DNA of 64,000 bases from Sphingobacterium sp. GVS05A. Lineage in GTDB: Bacteria > Bacteroidota > Bacteroidia > Sphingobacteriales > Sphingobacteriaceae. The position numbers were made by a program, and so were the translations under genes. The DNA lies in assembly GCF_019969845.1 (NCBI RefSeq), contig NZ_JAHXYR010000010.1:1-64000 (forward strand). The letters run 5' to 3'. The notes beneath the pieces were generated by a model. That model ran no database searches and was not told where the DNA came from. It saw nothing but the letters and a program-made list of their open reading frames with translations. Positions 47,028 to 55,021 of the stretch are shown piece by piece. Within the stretch, counting starts at the first letter, position 1. Each line of letters starts with the position of its first letter.

Positions 47028-47582
47028 ATGTATATACTATACGCTCTAATTTTTTTGATATGGTTTTGCATCCCAGGCCTATTCATCTATTTAATATATT
47101 GGATCCTAAAAAAGTCTGGCCGTAAAAAATTGGGAACTATCGTCTCGATTGTTTTAATCTTGTCTTTTCTTATATTCACACTATACTTGCTATTTGATGA
47201 TCTATTATTCTCTAAATCTGATGCAAGAAAATTACTCAGCGAATACCATATCACGCTAAACGATGATTTTAAAATTATTTCCAATCAAAGTGGCGGCTTA
47301 AGAGATTACACACATCATTTTAAACTATCAATCACCGAAAAAGACAAACAATCTTTTATTGATCAACGAAGCTGGAGTGACAAAATGGATGAAAGAATAG
47401 AAGTTCATACCACTGCGGTAGACAGATATGAAGGTGACACGCTAAGGGCTAATTATCACGACAATGATTCCTATATTTATTCCATGTACCGTCCCAATGG
47501 CAAAGGCATCGCTCCGACATTTATAACTATCCGTGTATCAAAGAGTAAAAACACATTGACATACGAGGAGATCTTAGACTAG
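47028..47582 (+). CDS. Two-helix membrane protein following the lipase, unknown function
   Basis: A 184-residue protein with two N-terminal hydrophobic helices (about 2-26 and 38-60) and a soluble domain of about 120 residues (SEYHITLNDDFKIISNQSGG, IEVHTTAVDRYEGD). The domain is probably outside the cytoplasmic membrane or cytosolic depending on topology, which cannot be fixed here. Only 10 bases separate it from the lipase stop, so they are co-transcribed. A protective or immunity role against the lipase is a hypothesis from arrangement alone. Confidence 0.7.
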   Translation: MYILYALIFLIWFCIPGLFIYLIYWILKKSGRKKLGTIVSIVLILSFLIFTLYLLFDDLLFSKSDARKLLSEYHITLNDDFKIISNQSGGLRDYTHHFKLSITEKDKQSFIDQRSWSDKMDERIEVHTTAVDRYEGDTLRANYHDNDSYIYSMYRPNGKGIAPTFITIRVSKSKNTLTYEEILD

Positions 47583-47694
47583 TTCAACACAGAACCGATC
47601 AAATCTCCTATCGCTTTGCTTTTAAATATTTGACCACTATAATATTTTGTTACTTCATACTTCACAGCAAGCAACGTATGAAGCAACAAACAGG

Positions 47695-49029
47695 TTAACC
47701 ATTCAACATCTTGACGGCTAGTATATGTTTACATAGCCCTCTTTTTCCCTGATGATTGGTAAACCAATTGCAGGTACATTGATGCTTGTCGCCTCGTATA
47801 ATGACGGTATGTTGCACCCCTGATCCATCAACTCTAGCTTCGATATAATCCGTTGTATTCTTAACAAATTGTACACCTGCTGTCGCAACAAGTTTTTTAG
47901 CATTTTTTAGCCTCGGGTTCAATGCCAAGATACGTTCCATCTTAAACGGCAATCGTCTATAATAGTGCTGATGGCTATGTAGATCATAGCCCAGCAACCC
48001 GATGGAAGATAATGATGCTGATAAGGTGTCCATCGTGTCAAAGTCGACATCGTGCTCAATTGAAAGCATTGTTGGATCAAATAACTCGTTGGATTTGAGT
48101 AGTCCGTTGACGGCATGAATCCATTCATCCGGAACGGCCTTAATCATATTTTCCAATACATTACCTTCGCCCGAAAATCCGCGATAACTATCTGGTGACA
48201 AGGCAAGAGTCAGTCTCATTTTACCAAAGTCAGCAACAAAAGCCGCACTTTCACCTCCTTTTTCCTGATAAACAAGCAACTTATCTGCGTAGGTCAGCAA
48301 TCCCTCCAATAAACGTAATCGCTGTATACCACCAATACGTACCGCATCACCTGTACTTATAGGGGAAAACACAAATCGGTTAGCTCTTTTCGTCAAATAG
48401 AATTCTCCTTTCACATTCCCTTTTGGAATACCCTGAAATAATTGGATAAGCTGAATTTTATTTAATTCAAACTGTAGCTCCATTCCCGCCAAATATAACT
48501 GAACCGAAGTCAGCCCTTTGATCCAACGCGGGGGCAAAGTCACTTTCTTTTCAGTCACTTTGGCCTTATCAGTACTAATGGCAACCTCATTGCTTCCTAC
48601 TCCCAACACCATCTTTTCGGTTTTCTTGACAGCGTTTAACGCATTGAGCATAGGTTCATTAAAATCCACATTGGTTGTACCACTCGTAATAAACTCACCA
48701 TCAATAGCATCTTCCAATAAATCTAGGCGTGCATAAACACCATTGCAGGAAGAGAAGCCCTCAAAACGAATCTGATTGGTACCAGCTGAAACGATAGGAT
48801 CCCGCAAACTCGGAGGTACGGGGCCGAAACTCGACCGCACTACTTTCGACAAGGTCAACAAACATTTGGATGTCAGTAAAGGATCCGTCAAACTCCCCCA
48901 AAAGAAACAAGGTACATTGGCGACTTCTGCCAATTCCGACTGATGTGCCAATACCAATTGCTGTATGCCCGATTGCTGGGTCAGTTGTGAATTTCTTGCA
49001 TAGCTAATCGCTAAATCTTGCTCTGCCAT
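47695..49029 (-). CDS. SWIM zinc-finger domain protein
   Basis: A 444-residue protein whose C-terminus has a SWIM zinc finger: CTCNWF ... GLCKHILAVKM, pattern CxC-xn-CxH. The preceding 400 residues have no recognised domain; a segment FWGSLTDPLLTSKCLL appears near residue 40. SWIM fingers bind nucleic acid or protein. It starts 12 bases after the WGR-domain gene, so the pair is an operon. Such WGR/SWIM neighbours recall the E. coli yehI-yehQ region, there together with MoxR and vWA proteins; the latter are not next to this pair here. Confidence 0.8.
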   Translation of the reverse strand: MAEQDLAISYARNSQLTQQSGIQQLVLAHQSELAEVANVPCFFWGSLTDPLLTSKCLLTLSKVVRSSFGPVPPSLRDPIVSAGTNQIRFEGFSSCNGVYARLDLLEDAIDGEFITSGTTNVDFNEPMLNALNAVKKTEKMVLGVGSNEVAISTDKAKVTEKKVTLPPRWIKGLTSVQLYLAGMELQFELNKIQLIQLFQGIPKGNVKGEFYLTKRANRFVFSPISTGDAVRIGGIQRLRLLEGLLTYADKLLVYQEKGGESAAFVADFGKMRLTLALSPDSYRGFSGEGNVLENMIKAVPDEWIHAVNGLLKSNELFDPTMLSIEHDVDFDTMDTLSASLSSIGLLGYDLHSHQHYYRRLPFKMERILALNPRLKNAKKLVATAGVQFVKNTTDYIEARVDGSGVQHTVIIRGDKHQCTCNWFTNHQGKRGLCKHILAVKMLNG

Positions 49030-49041
49030 ATTATTATTTTC

Positions 49042-52000
49042 TTATTTTCTTATTTTTTTCAAAATAGGTTGTAAACTCTTATATATTTCCAGTTTCCCAA
49101 AAATCTGCTGAAGATCATCTGGAAAATGATATTGCTCCTTGTTCATCAAATCGTAATAATATTCGATGATTTTCTTAAAATTGGTCGGCATTTTTTCAGC
49201 AATGTTATAATGCGCAAAAGCCACATCCAATAGCTGCAATAAGGCATTGTTATGCTTCGAAGATATATCGCGGCATTGTTCCAGCACTTCAACACAACGA
49301 CCGATCGGGCCATAACCATTGCTCAGCAGCATTCCCAATTGTTCACCTAATACAGTAGTGTCTAATCTATTTTCATTAACTGCAGCCAGAATGACTTCAA
49401 CAGCCATCGCACGCACCTCTTTCTCTTTATTGAAGAGTGAAGTTGCCAGGTATAGATTGGACTGCTGATCAAAACGGAAAAAGTCGTACAGCATCTCCTG
49501 TAGGTAAGCAGCAGAAGATTTTCCCCCAATATCACTTTTACTATTCAGCCCCATCGTTAAAAACATGGAAAGACTTTCCGTATTCTGCGGCATCAAACTA
49601 TGCATATAGGGGACATCCGCCCTGTACAAATAATAAGACAGTAAAGTATCGTTCCCACGGTTAAAAATATCTTTGTGATACAAAAAGGCCTCAGCTCCCT
49701 GTTTGTAAGACGGGAAATGATAGGTCAGCTTATCACCGTTATACACCTGTTCCGATTTTCTAGTTGTATAGTTATAACCGTTATAATAGGTTGGTTCTAT
49801 TTTCAATGCCGGACGGAATGGCTGTGCCGCAAAAGGAATATCCGCTAAAGGCTCCTTAGCAAATTCTTCAAAATGGGTATCCCGATGATGCGTGCGCGCC
49901 ACTGTAGCCCATACACCAATCCAATTGACCGGATCGGAATCTTTGGAAGACAATAAATTTTTAAGCCAAGATTGCTGCTGAACCTTCATCGGTTCCAGCC
50001 CCAGGGCATAGCTGATCACATCCTGTACCTGCTGTTCCTTTATTTGTTTTATCAGGGCTTCAATTCTTTCTAAATCTTCACGGACAGTACGGCTCAGGGC
50101 TATGGACAAATCCAATAAATTGATCTTCACTCCTGCTTCCTGATAAGCCAAAATACGCTCAACGAGAACGCTCGGTGCAATCCAAAATGGCTTATGTGTC
50201 GGCAAACTCAATAAAGGCAGACGAATGCCATTTATGCGATAGTGTTGCAACAGCTCCAGTTGGCTTCCCATCAGACTTACCCATTTAGAATAATTATGAT
50301 ACCGATCCTTATCTTTATATACGACATTGGGTTTATAATACATATTAATGAAGGTCCCTGAGAAATGATTGTACCAGGAAGATTCACGATAGGCTCCTGT
50401 CAGTTGTTTAATATAAGGTTCCAGCTGTATCTGATAGTCTTCTGGAAAAACAGCCGTTTGTTGCACCCATGCATTCATTAAGATCTCCACCTGAATGGGG
50501 TCAGAACCACCGATTACCTCCCCCACCTTGAAAAATAATTCGTTCCAGGTCTGTGGGTATTCATAAGCTTCGTTCAGGCAACGAACTTCTGTTGGCTGAT
50601 AACTATATTGCGCTAAAGATTGACCATTCAGTTCTGCTAGGATTTCATCTTCAGAATATCCATCTTCTTGTAAAAGATGCTTCAGGTCAACAGCCACTGT
50701 ACCCATCATTTGGGCTTTATATAACTGAAGCTTACCGGATAGTTCTTCTGAAGGCTCCGTCTGATTTTTTAAGATGAACTTCGCCGCCCTTTCCTGTAAC
50801 TGCAAATCCGAGATCATAAAGATATCCGACGCTAGCGAAACAAATCGCTCCCGCCATTCCGGTTTTTGTTTCAATAGCTTATCAAATTGAATCAAAAGAG
50901 TTTTAAGACTTGTCTTAATATCAGTCCGCATAAAGATCGGTTCGGCCCAATCTAAAAATTCCCGGAACTGGAAATCACGATGCGAGAAGAATGGTTTTAG
51001 ATAATCGACCACAAAATTGATCACAGCGCTATGTTCAGCATGCAATAAGGGAAAGAACTGTTGCTGATGTTCAATCACTGTATTCTCGGAAAGCTTCATC
51101 CGTTCAATAAGCTTTCTGAAATAGCTTTTTAGATTATTATTCCAATTTTTGGTTTGAGCTTCAAGCGCTCCAGTGATGATGAGTTCCGGATCAATTTTTC
51201 CGTTTTCCAACAAGGTATCAAACACCTTATCCCATAACAGTTCATTGACCGTATTCTGATAATTATAATTCCAATACGTGCTGTGAATGCCCGTTTCATA
51301 AGCAAATACCAAAGGGATATCCCGTTGGACCGTCAATTCATCTGTCGTCAGAAGCTCAAAAAAACTTTTTGATTCATAATTATTAAAACTAGAAATTGAA
51401 CTTGCATAAAGCTCTGGTTCAAAATCAACATGTCCCATTTGCTCCAAAAAACGGAGATTGTCGTATTTAATCTGCTGCCACTCATTTTTACGAACTAACT
51501 GTAATAAATATACGCCCAGCCATTTGGGCTTGGCATAGGCAAGGATCTGTATCACCTCCTTACTCCGGGCCTGGTTCAAAAGTTCATAAAAAATATCCCA
51601 ATTACCGGCATCCGAGCCCGAAAATGTGGCGAGCGCTAGTAATTTTACTGTACGCTGTTGCTCCTTCGTGCCTCGTGTCCCCCAGTTGTACTGTGCCTTA
51701 TTTTTAAATTCAGGGTCTTTGGAGAGATCACTGTAATCAACCCAATATCGCTTGGCTGCACGAATTTCTTTTTTTAAAATTTCAAGGTTGCCACTGGAAT
51801 ATTCCTCCAGAAAAGGGATGATATCTACCATCCTCGCCTCTTTGATAAGCAACTTCAGTGCTGCTATCGCCTCTTCTTTTCGCTGGCTGGCAGCCGTTGG
51901 CGGTCGAACAGCTGATCCTTTTTCCTTGCTATCAGCATCTACTGTACCATCTCCAGAATAGCCTTTTTTAGTCTTCTCCGCAATTAGTTTTTCGGCATCC

Positions 52001-52152
52001 TTTAGACAGGCTTCCTCCGAATCGAAGGTTTTACTTTTACTTTGTCCCGCCGTTCCATTTCGACCATAGGTAACCGTATGTGTCGCACCAGCTGTTTGTA
52101 TTTCCCAAAATTTATCTGATGTCCCGTCTATGTATTTTAAATGCTTAAACAT
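49042..52152 (-). CDS. Large WGR-domain protein
   Basis: A 1036-residue cytoplasmic protein. Residues 1-65 form a WGR domain (KFWEIQTAGATHTVTYGRNGTAGQ), the module that in PARP proteins senses DNA or RNA ends. Residues 65-90 are a Lys/Glu/Gly linker, and the rest is a long helical-repeat-like region without catalytic motifs (LELLQHYRINGIRLPLLSLP, AMAVEVILAAVNENRL). E. coli MolR/YehI has a comparable layout. Together with the SWIM gene downstream it may form a nucleic-acid damage-response module; the function is not known. Confidence 0.82.
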   Translation of the reverse strand: MFKHLKYIDGTSDKFWEIQTAGATHTVTYGRNGTAGQSKSKTFDSEEACLKDAEKLIAEKTKKGYSGDGTVDADSKEKGSAVRPPTAASQRKEEAIAALKLLIKEARMVDIIPFLEEYSSGNLEILKKEIRAAKRYWVDYSDLSKDPEFKNKAQYNWGTRGTKEQQRTVKLLALATFSGSDAGNWDIFYELLNQARSKEVIQILAYAKPKWLGVYLLQLVRKNEWQQIKYDNLRFLEQMGHVDFEPELYASSISSFNNYESKSFFELLTTDELTVQRDIPLVFAYETGIHSTYWNYNYQNTVNELLWDKVFDTLLENGKIDPELIITGALEAQTKNWNNNLKSYFRKLIERMKLSENTVIEHQQQFFPLLHAEHSAVINFVVDYLKPFFSHRDFQFREFLDWAEPIFMRTDIKTSLKTLLIQFDKLLKQKPEWRERFVSLASDIFMISDLQLQERAAKFILKNQTEPSEELSGKLQLYKAQMMGTVAVDLKHLLQEDGYSEDEILAELNGQSLAQYSYQPTEVRCLNEAYEYPQTWNELFFKVGEVIGGSDPIQVEILMNAWVQQTAVFPEDYQIQLEPYIKQLTGAYRESSWYNHFSGTFINMYYKPNVVYKDKDRYHNYSKWVSLMGSQLELLQHYRINGIRLPLLSLPTHKPFWIAPSVLVERILAYQEAGVKINLLDLSIALSRTVREDLERIEALIKQIKEQQVQDVISYALGLEPMKVQQQSWLKNLLSSKDSDPVNWIGVWATVARTHHRDTHFEEFAKEPLADIPFAAQPFRPALKIEPTYYNGYNYTTRKSEQVYNGDKLTYHFPSYKQGAEAFLYHKDIFNRGNDTLLSYYLYRADVPYMHSLMPQNTESLSMFLTMGLNSKSDIGGKSSAAYLQEMLYDFFRFDQQSNLYLATSLFNKEKEVRAMAVEVILAAVNENRLDTTVLGEQLGMLLSNGYGPIGRCVEVLEQCRDISSKHNNALLQLLDVAFAHYNIAEKMPTNFKKIIEYYYDLMNKEQYHFPDDLQQIFGKLEIYKSLQPILKKIRK

Positions 52153-52380
52153 TTTTTCTTAACGTATTATAAATTCTTTTCTCTGATGCTTAAATATAGG
52201 AAATTTAAACACATAAACAGCCCTTATTTTTCACTTATGAGATAATAATCCCCTTTTACAGACGGGAAAATACACTTTTGAAAGAGCCTGAGATTTTATC
52301 TACCAGGATTAAATGAGTTAACATCATTCACATTATTTTCTTATCAAAAAAGCGTATATTAAACATCAAATCACAGTCAT

Positions 52381-53259
52381 ATGATACGTATATATATCCT
52401 ATTTAGTTTTGCCCTGTTGCTTTCCAGCATTACCGTAAAAGGTGAATTTTCATCAGATAAAAACCGTTTTAGACAAGGATCAGACACACTATCGAGTAAT
52501 GTAAAAAATTACATTGCCAAGCTGGCAATCTTAGAAGGTTTAGATAAAAGCTCTATTCAGATTGAAGTAGATCCCTGGGGAGAAGTTACCGTTTCTGATA
52601 AATGGCGTAAAAGCGTAAAATATAGCAAAAGCTACGGCGGTGATTATACAGCAAAAGATAAATATGGTGCAAAAACAATAATAAAAGAGGATTTTTTGGG
52701 AAATATTATAGTAAAAGATGAGGATGGAAATGAGACCACAGTCCGGAAAAACAACAATGGTGATTTCGATGTTCCTAATCTGGAGAGAAGTCCTTCTACA
52801 ATCGTTAAAAACATACATGGCAACTTAGAGATGTATGACAATAAAGGCAATGTAACGACTATATCCAAAAATATTTTCGGTGGTTTAGAAATACGTGACA
52901 ACAATGGAAACAGCAGTACAATATCCAAAAATGTTCTAGGCGATCTGGAAATCTCTGACAATAAAGGAAACCGTACCTTTGTATCAAAGGATGTGCTTGG
53001 TAACCTTAGTATACAAAGTAGCAATGGTAAACGTACATCGGTAACGACAGATGTCCTAGGGAACAAAGCAATTGATGATAATAGAGGAAATCGTATTTCT
53101 GTAAGAAAAGATATATTTGGAAATTACGAGGCAAGTGACAATCATGGTAACAATGCTTCAATTAAAAAGGATATTTTTGGAAAAATAGTCGTTGACGACC
53201 CGAAAGGAATTTTGGAAACTGTAAAACTTCAGTTAGTTGAAGAGCTAATGAAGAAATAA
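52381..53259 (+). CDS. Secreted protein made of 20-residue tandem repeats
   Basis: A 292-residue exported protein: signal peptide (about 1-21), a non-repeated segment to about residue 85, then about nine or ten copies of a 20-residue unit with consensus D-N-x-G-N-x-x-x-I-x-K-[DN]-[IV]-[LF]-G-x-L-E-[IV]-x (for instance DNKGNVTTISKNIFGGLEIR). The regular spacing of G, N and hydrophobic residues suggests a beta-solenoid or beta-hairpin stack. The DNA repeats are diverged 60-mers. Nothing catalytic is visible. I do not recognise the family. Confidence 0.8.
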   Translation: MIRIYILFSFALLLSSITVKGEFSSDKNRFRQGSDTLSSNVKNYIAKLAILEGLDKSSIQIEVDPWGEVTVSDKWRKSVKYSKSYGGDYTAKDKYGAKTIIKEDFLGNIIVKDEDGNETTVRKNNNGDFDVPNLERSPSTIVKNIHGNLEMYDNKGNVTTISKNIFGGLEIRDNNGNSSTISKNVLGDLEISDNKGNRTFVSKDVLGNLSIQSSNGKRTSVTTDVLGNKAIDDNRGNRISVRKDIFGNYEASDNHGNNASIKKDIFGKIVVDDPKGILETVKLQLVEELMKK

Positions 53260-53305
53260 TTTTTTTCCCCACGACCTTTTAGTATACTGATTTTGGCATT
53301 CAGAT

Positions 53306-53566
53306 ATGGACAGAAAATTTCTACAAAACCAATATAACGGTCAACTAAGAATTATCAGGAAGATCATTAAGTCCTGGAATTTAATCCCTGGCGCACCATT
53401 GGATGAATTTAATGCATTGGCACATAAATTACTAAAACATTTATCAGAAGGGTCCCATATAATAAAAATCAGAGAGATTATTACGAGCGGGCTGGTGTCG
53501 AGATATGGCTTTTTCAACCATGAGATAGATACGGAATCATTTACCAATGAAATTATGGATTGGTAA
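53306..53566 (+). CDS. Small hypothetical protein
   Basis: An 86-residue soluble protein beginning MDRKFLQNQYNGQLRIIRKI, mostly helical in appearance, with an acidic C-terminus (DTESFTNEIMDW). It starts 46 bases after the repeat-protein gene on the same strand. Size and position resemble small immunity proteins, but no family is recognised. Confidence 0.6.
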   Translation: MDRKFLQNQYNGQLRIIRKIIKSWNLIPGAPLDEFNALAHKLLKHLSEGSHIIKIREIITSGLVSRYGFFNHEIDTESFTNEIMDW

Positions 53567-53672
53567 ATGATTAGATTCTTATTGTTAATAAGTTGATTTT
53601 GTATATTTATGTCTTAACTTGAATTCAATAGTATTTAACTTCTGACAATACCTACAATATCCAAACTGGAAA

Positions 53673-54176
53673 ATGAAAAATTTATTTATCTGGACGTGTG
53701 TATTCGTTTTTTTCGCTTGCAATAACTCGCAATCTCAATCCTACAAAATACCGTTAGAAGAGATCGAAGAAATGTTTTCCAAGATGGAAGCTAATGGAGT
53801 TTATACAGATAGAACATTGCTTTGGGGATATTTTTTCACTGCAGATAAAAAAGATCATTTTTATCAGATCACCAAAGAGCTCAAAAATCAGAATTTTGAA
53901 CTTGTTGAAATTTTTCAGGCCGACGACAAAAGCTATTGGTTGCATCTAGAAAGAAAAGAAATCCACAATCCGAAGAGTTTATTTGAACTTGACAAAGTAC
54001 TCTATAATGTAGCGAAAAAATATGAAGTCACTTATGATGGCTTTGATGTTGGAAATATAAACAAAGGCCAGCCAATACCACGAGATACATACGTAGTACC
54101 GGAAGAATTTAAGACTACCGATTACCCAAACGACAATTTCCCTTACTTATTGGTTGGTAATACTGCATTTGATTGA
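53673..54176 (+). CDS. Lipoprotein with an RraB-like domain
   Basis: A 167-residue protein with a lipoprotein signal (FVFFACNN, Cys16) followed by a domain like ribonuclease E inhibitor RraB: TLLWGYFFTADKKDHFYQI, KNQNFELVEIFQ, YWLHLERKEI and the closing KYEVTYDGFDVG. In E. coli RraB is cytoplasmic and inhibits RNase E. Here the lipobox would put the fold in the envelope, so the domain has probably been recruited for another purpose, perhaps immunity. It is one of several small genes on this strand. Confidence 0.75.
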   Translation: MKNLFIWTCVFVFFACNNSQSQSYKIPLEEIEEMFSKMEANGVYTDRTLLWGYFFTADKKDHFYQITKELKNQNFELVEIFQADDKSYWLHLERKEIHNPKSLFELDKVLYNVAKKYEVTYDGFDVGNINKGQPIPRDTYVVPEEFKTTDYPNDNFPYLLVGNTAFD

Positions 54177-54248
54177 TTTCTTCATAAGCCCGAATTTTGC
54201 TACTTTGCAAAAATAACAACAGCTTGTGTCAGCAAAGACACAGCGACA

Positions 54249-54527
54249 ATGCTACCAACAAATGAAGAACTGAATGAGTTAGATCAATTTGAACACACTA
54301 TTGAAAATTACCTGAAAGAAAGTAATATCCAGTGTTATTATGTTTTCAGAGATACACACAAAGGAATCAGAAATTTTTATATTGTAACAAATGACAAAAC
54401 AGGTACTACAACCGTCCTCAATAATATAAAGAATTCAAAAAAATTAAGAGAATTTGATTTTGCTATAACAACAGACAAAAACTGGGACTTATATCATGAT
54501 TTTAGAAAGAAAATCCGCGATAAATAA
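54249..54527 (+). CDS. Small hypothetical protein
   Basis: A 92-residue soluble protein (MLPTNEELNELDQFEHTIENY...) with an N-terminal acidic helix and a mixed C-terminal part (IRNFYIVTNDKTGTTTVL). No membrane segment or catalytic motif. It lies 72 bases after the RraB-domain lipoprotein gene. The composition resembles immunity-type proteins of polymorphic toxin loci, but the family is not recognised. Confidence 0.6.
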   Translation: MLPTNEELNELDQFEHTIENYLKESNIQCYYVFRDTHKGIRNFYIVTNDKTGTTTVLNNIKNSKKLREFDFAITTDKNWDLYHDFRKKIRDK

Positions 54528-54561
54528 CATTCTTGAACAATGAATCTATTCAAATAAATAA

Positions 54562-54989
54562 ATGACAGACCACAATATAATTGACATCGTTGTTGCGGAA
54601 CTCACAAAATATCCTTCAGTAAAATTCCAAAAGGGAAAGAACGACGAACTTAAATTTATCGTAATGACGAATATGGCTTTGACATTATACTACAAACAGA
54701 TGTAAGGGAAAATACGCTTCATTTTGGCTCATTTCATCGGCATTATGAAAATACCGAAGAAGAAATCGATGAAATGCTCAGTCAGCTGATTTTTGCTTTA
54801 GTAGGATTGGTCAGAATTCAAGAGTTTTCCAAAAATGGTATAGCCTATAAATGGACACTTCAGATCAAAGATTCAGATGGGAACTGGCACGACAACGGAA
54901 CGATGCAAACAATAAATCTAAAATTTTGGACCACTCCAGATATTAGTTATCTACAAAATTCAATACTACCCGAAAGTATAGTTAAATAA
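54562..54989 (+). pseudogene. Frameshifted hypothetical gene
   Basis: Translation from ATG 54562 gives a coding-like start (MTDHNIIDIVVAELTKYPSV ... NDELKFI) that then ends early at TAA 54702. The other frame takes over at AAT GAC GAA (54663), reading NDEYGFDIILQTDV and continuing to TAA 54987. Restoring one base near 54660-54662 joins both into one protein of about 141 residues. This is either a single-base deletion or a sequencing error; no slippery heptamer is present. Family unknown. It follows the 92-residue gene by 34 bases. Confidence 0.65.
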
Positions 54990-55021
54990 TAATGACTACT
55001 TTTTCATCGTACTGATGTACA

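Noticed and set aside
54640..54680. Programmed ribosomal frameshift
   Set aside because: No slippery heptamer or downstream pseudoknot is visible; a one-base deletion explains the frame change more simply.
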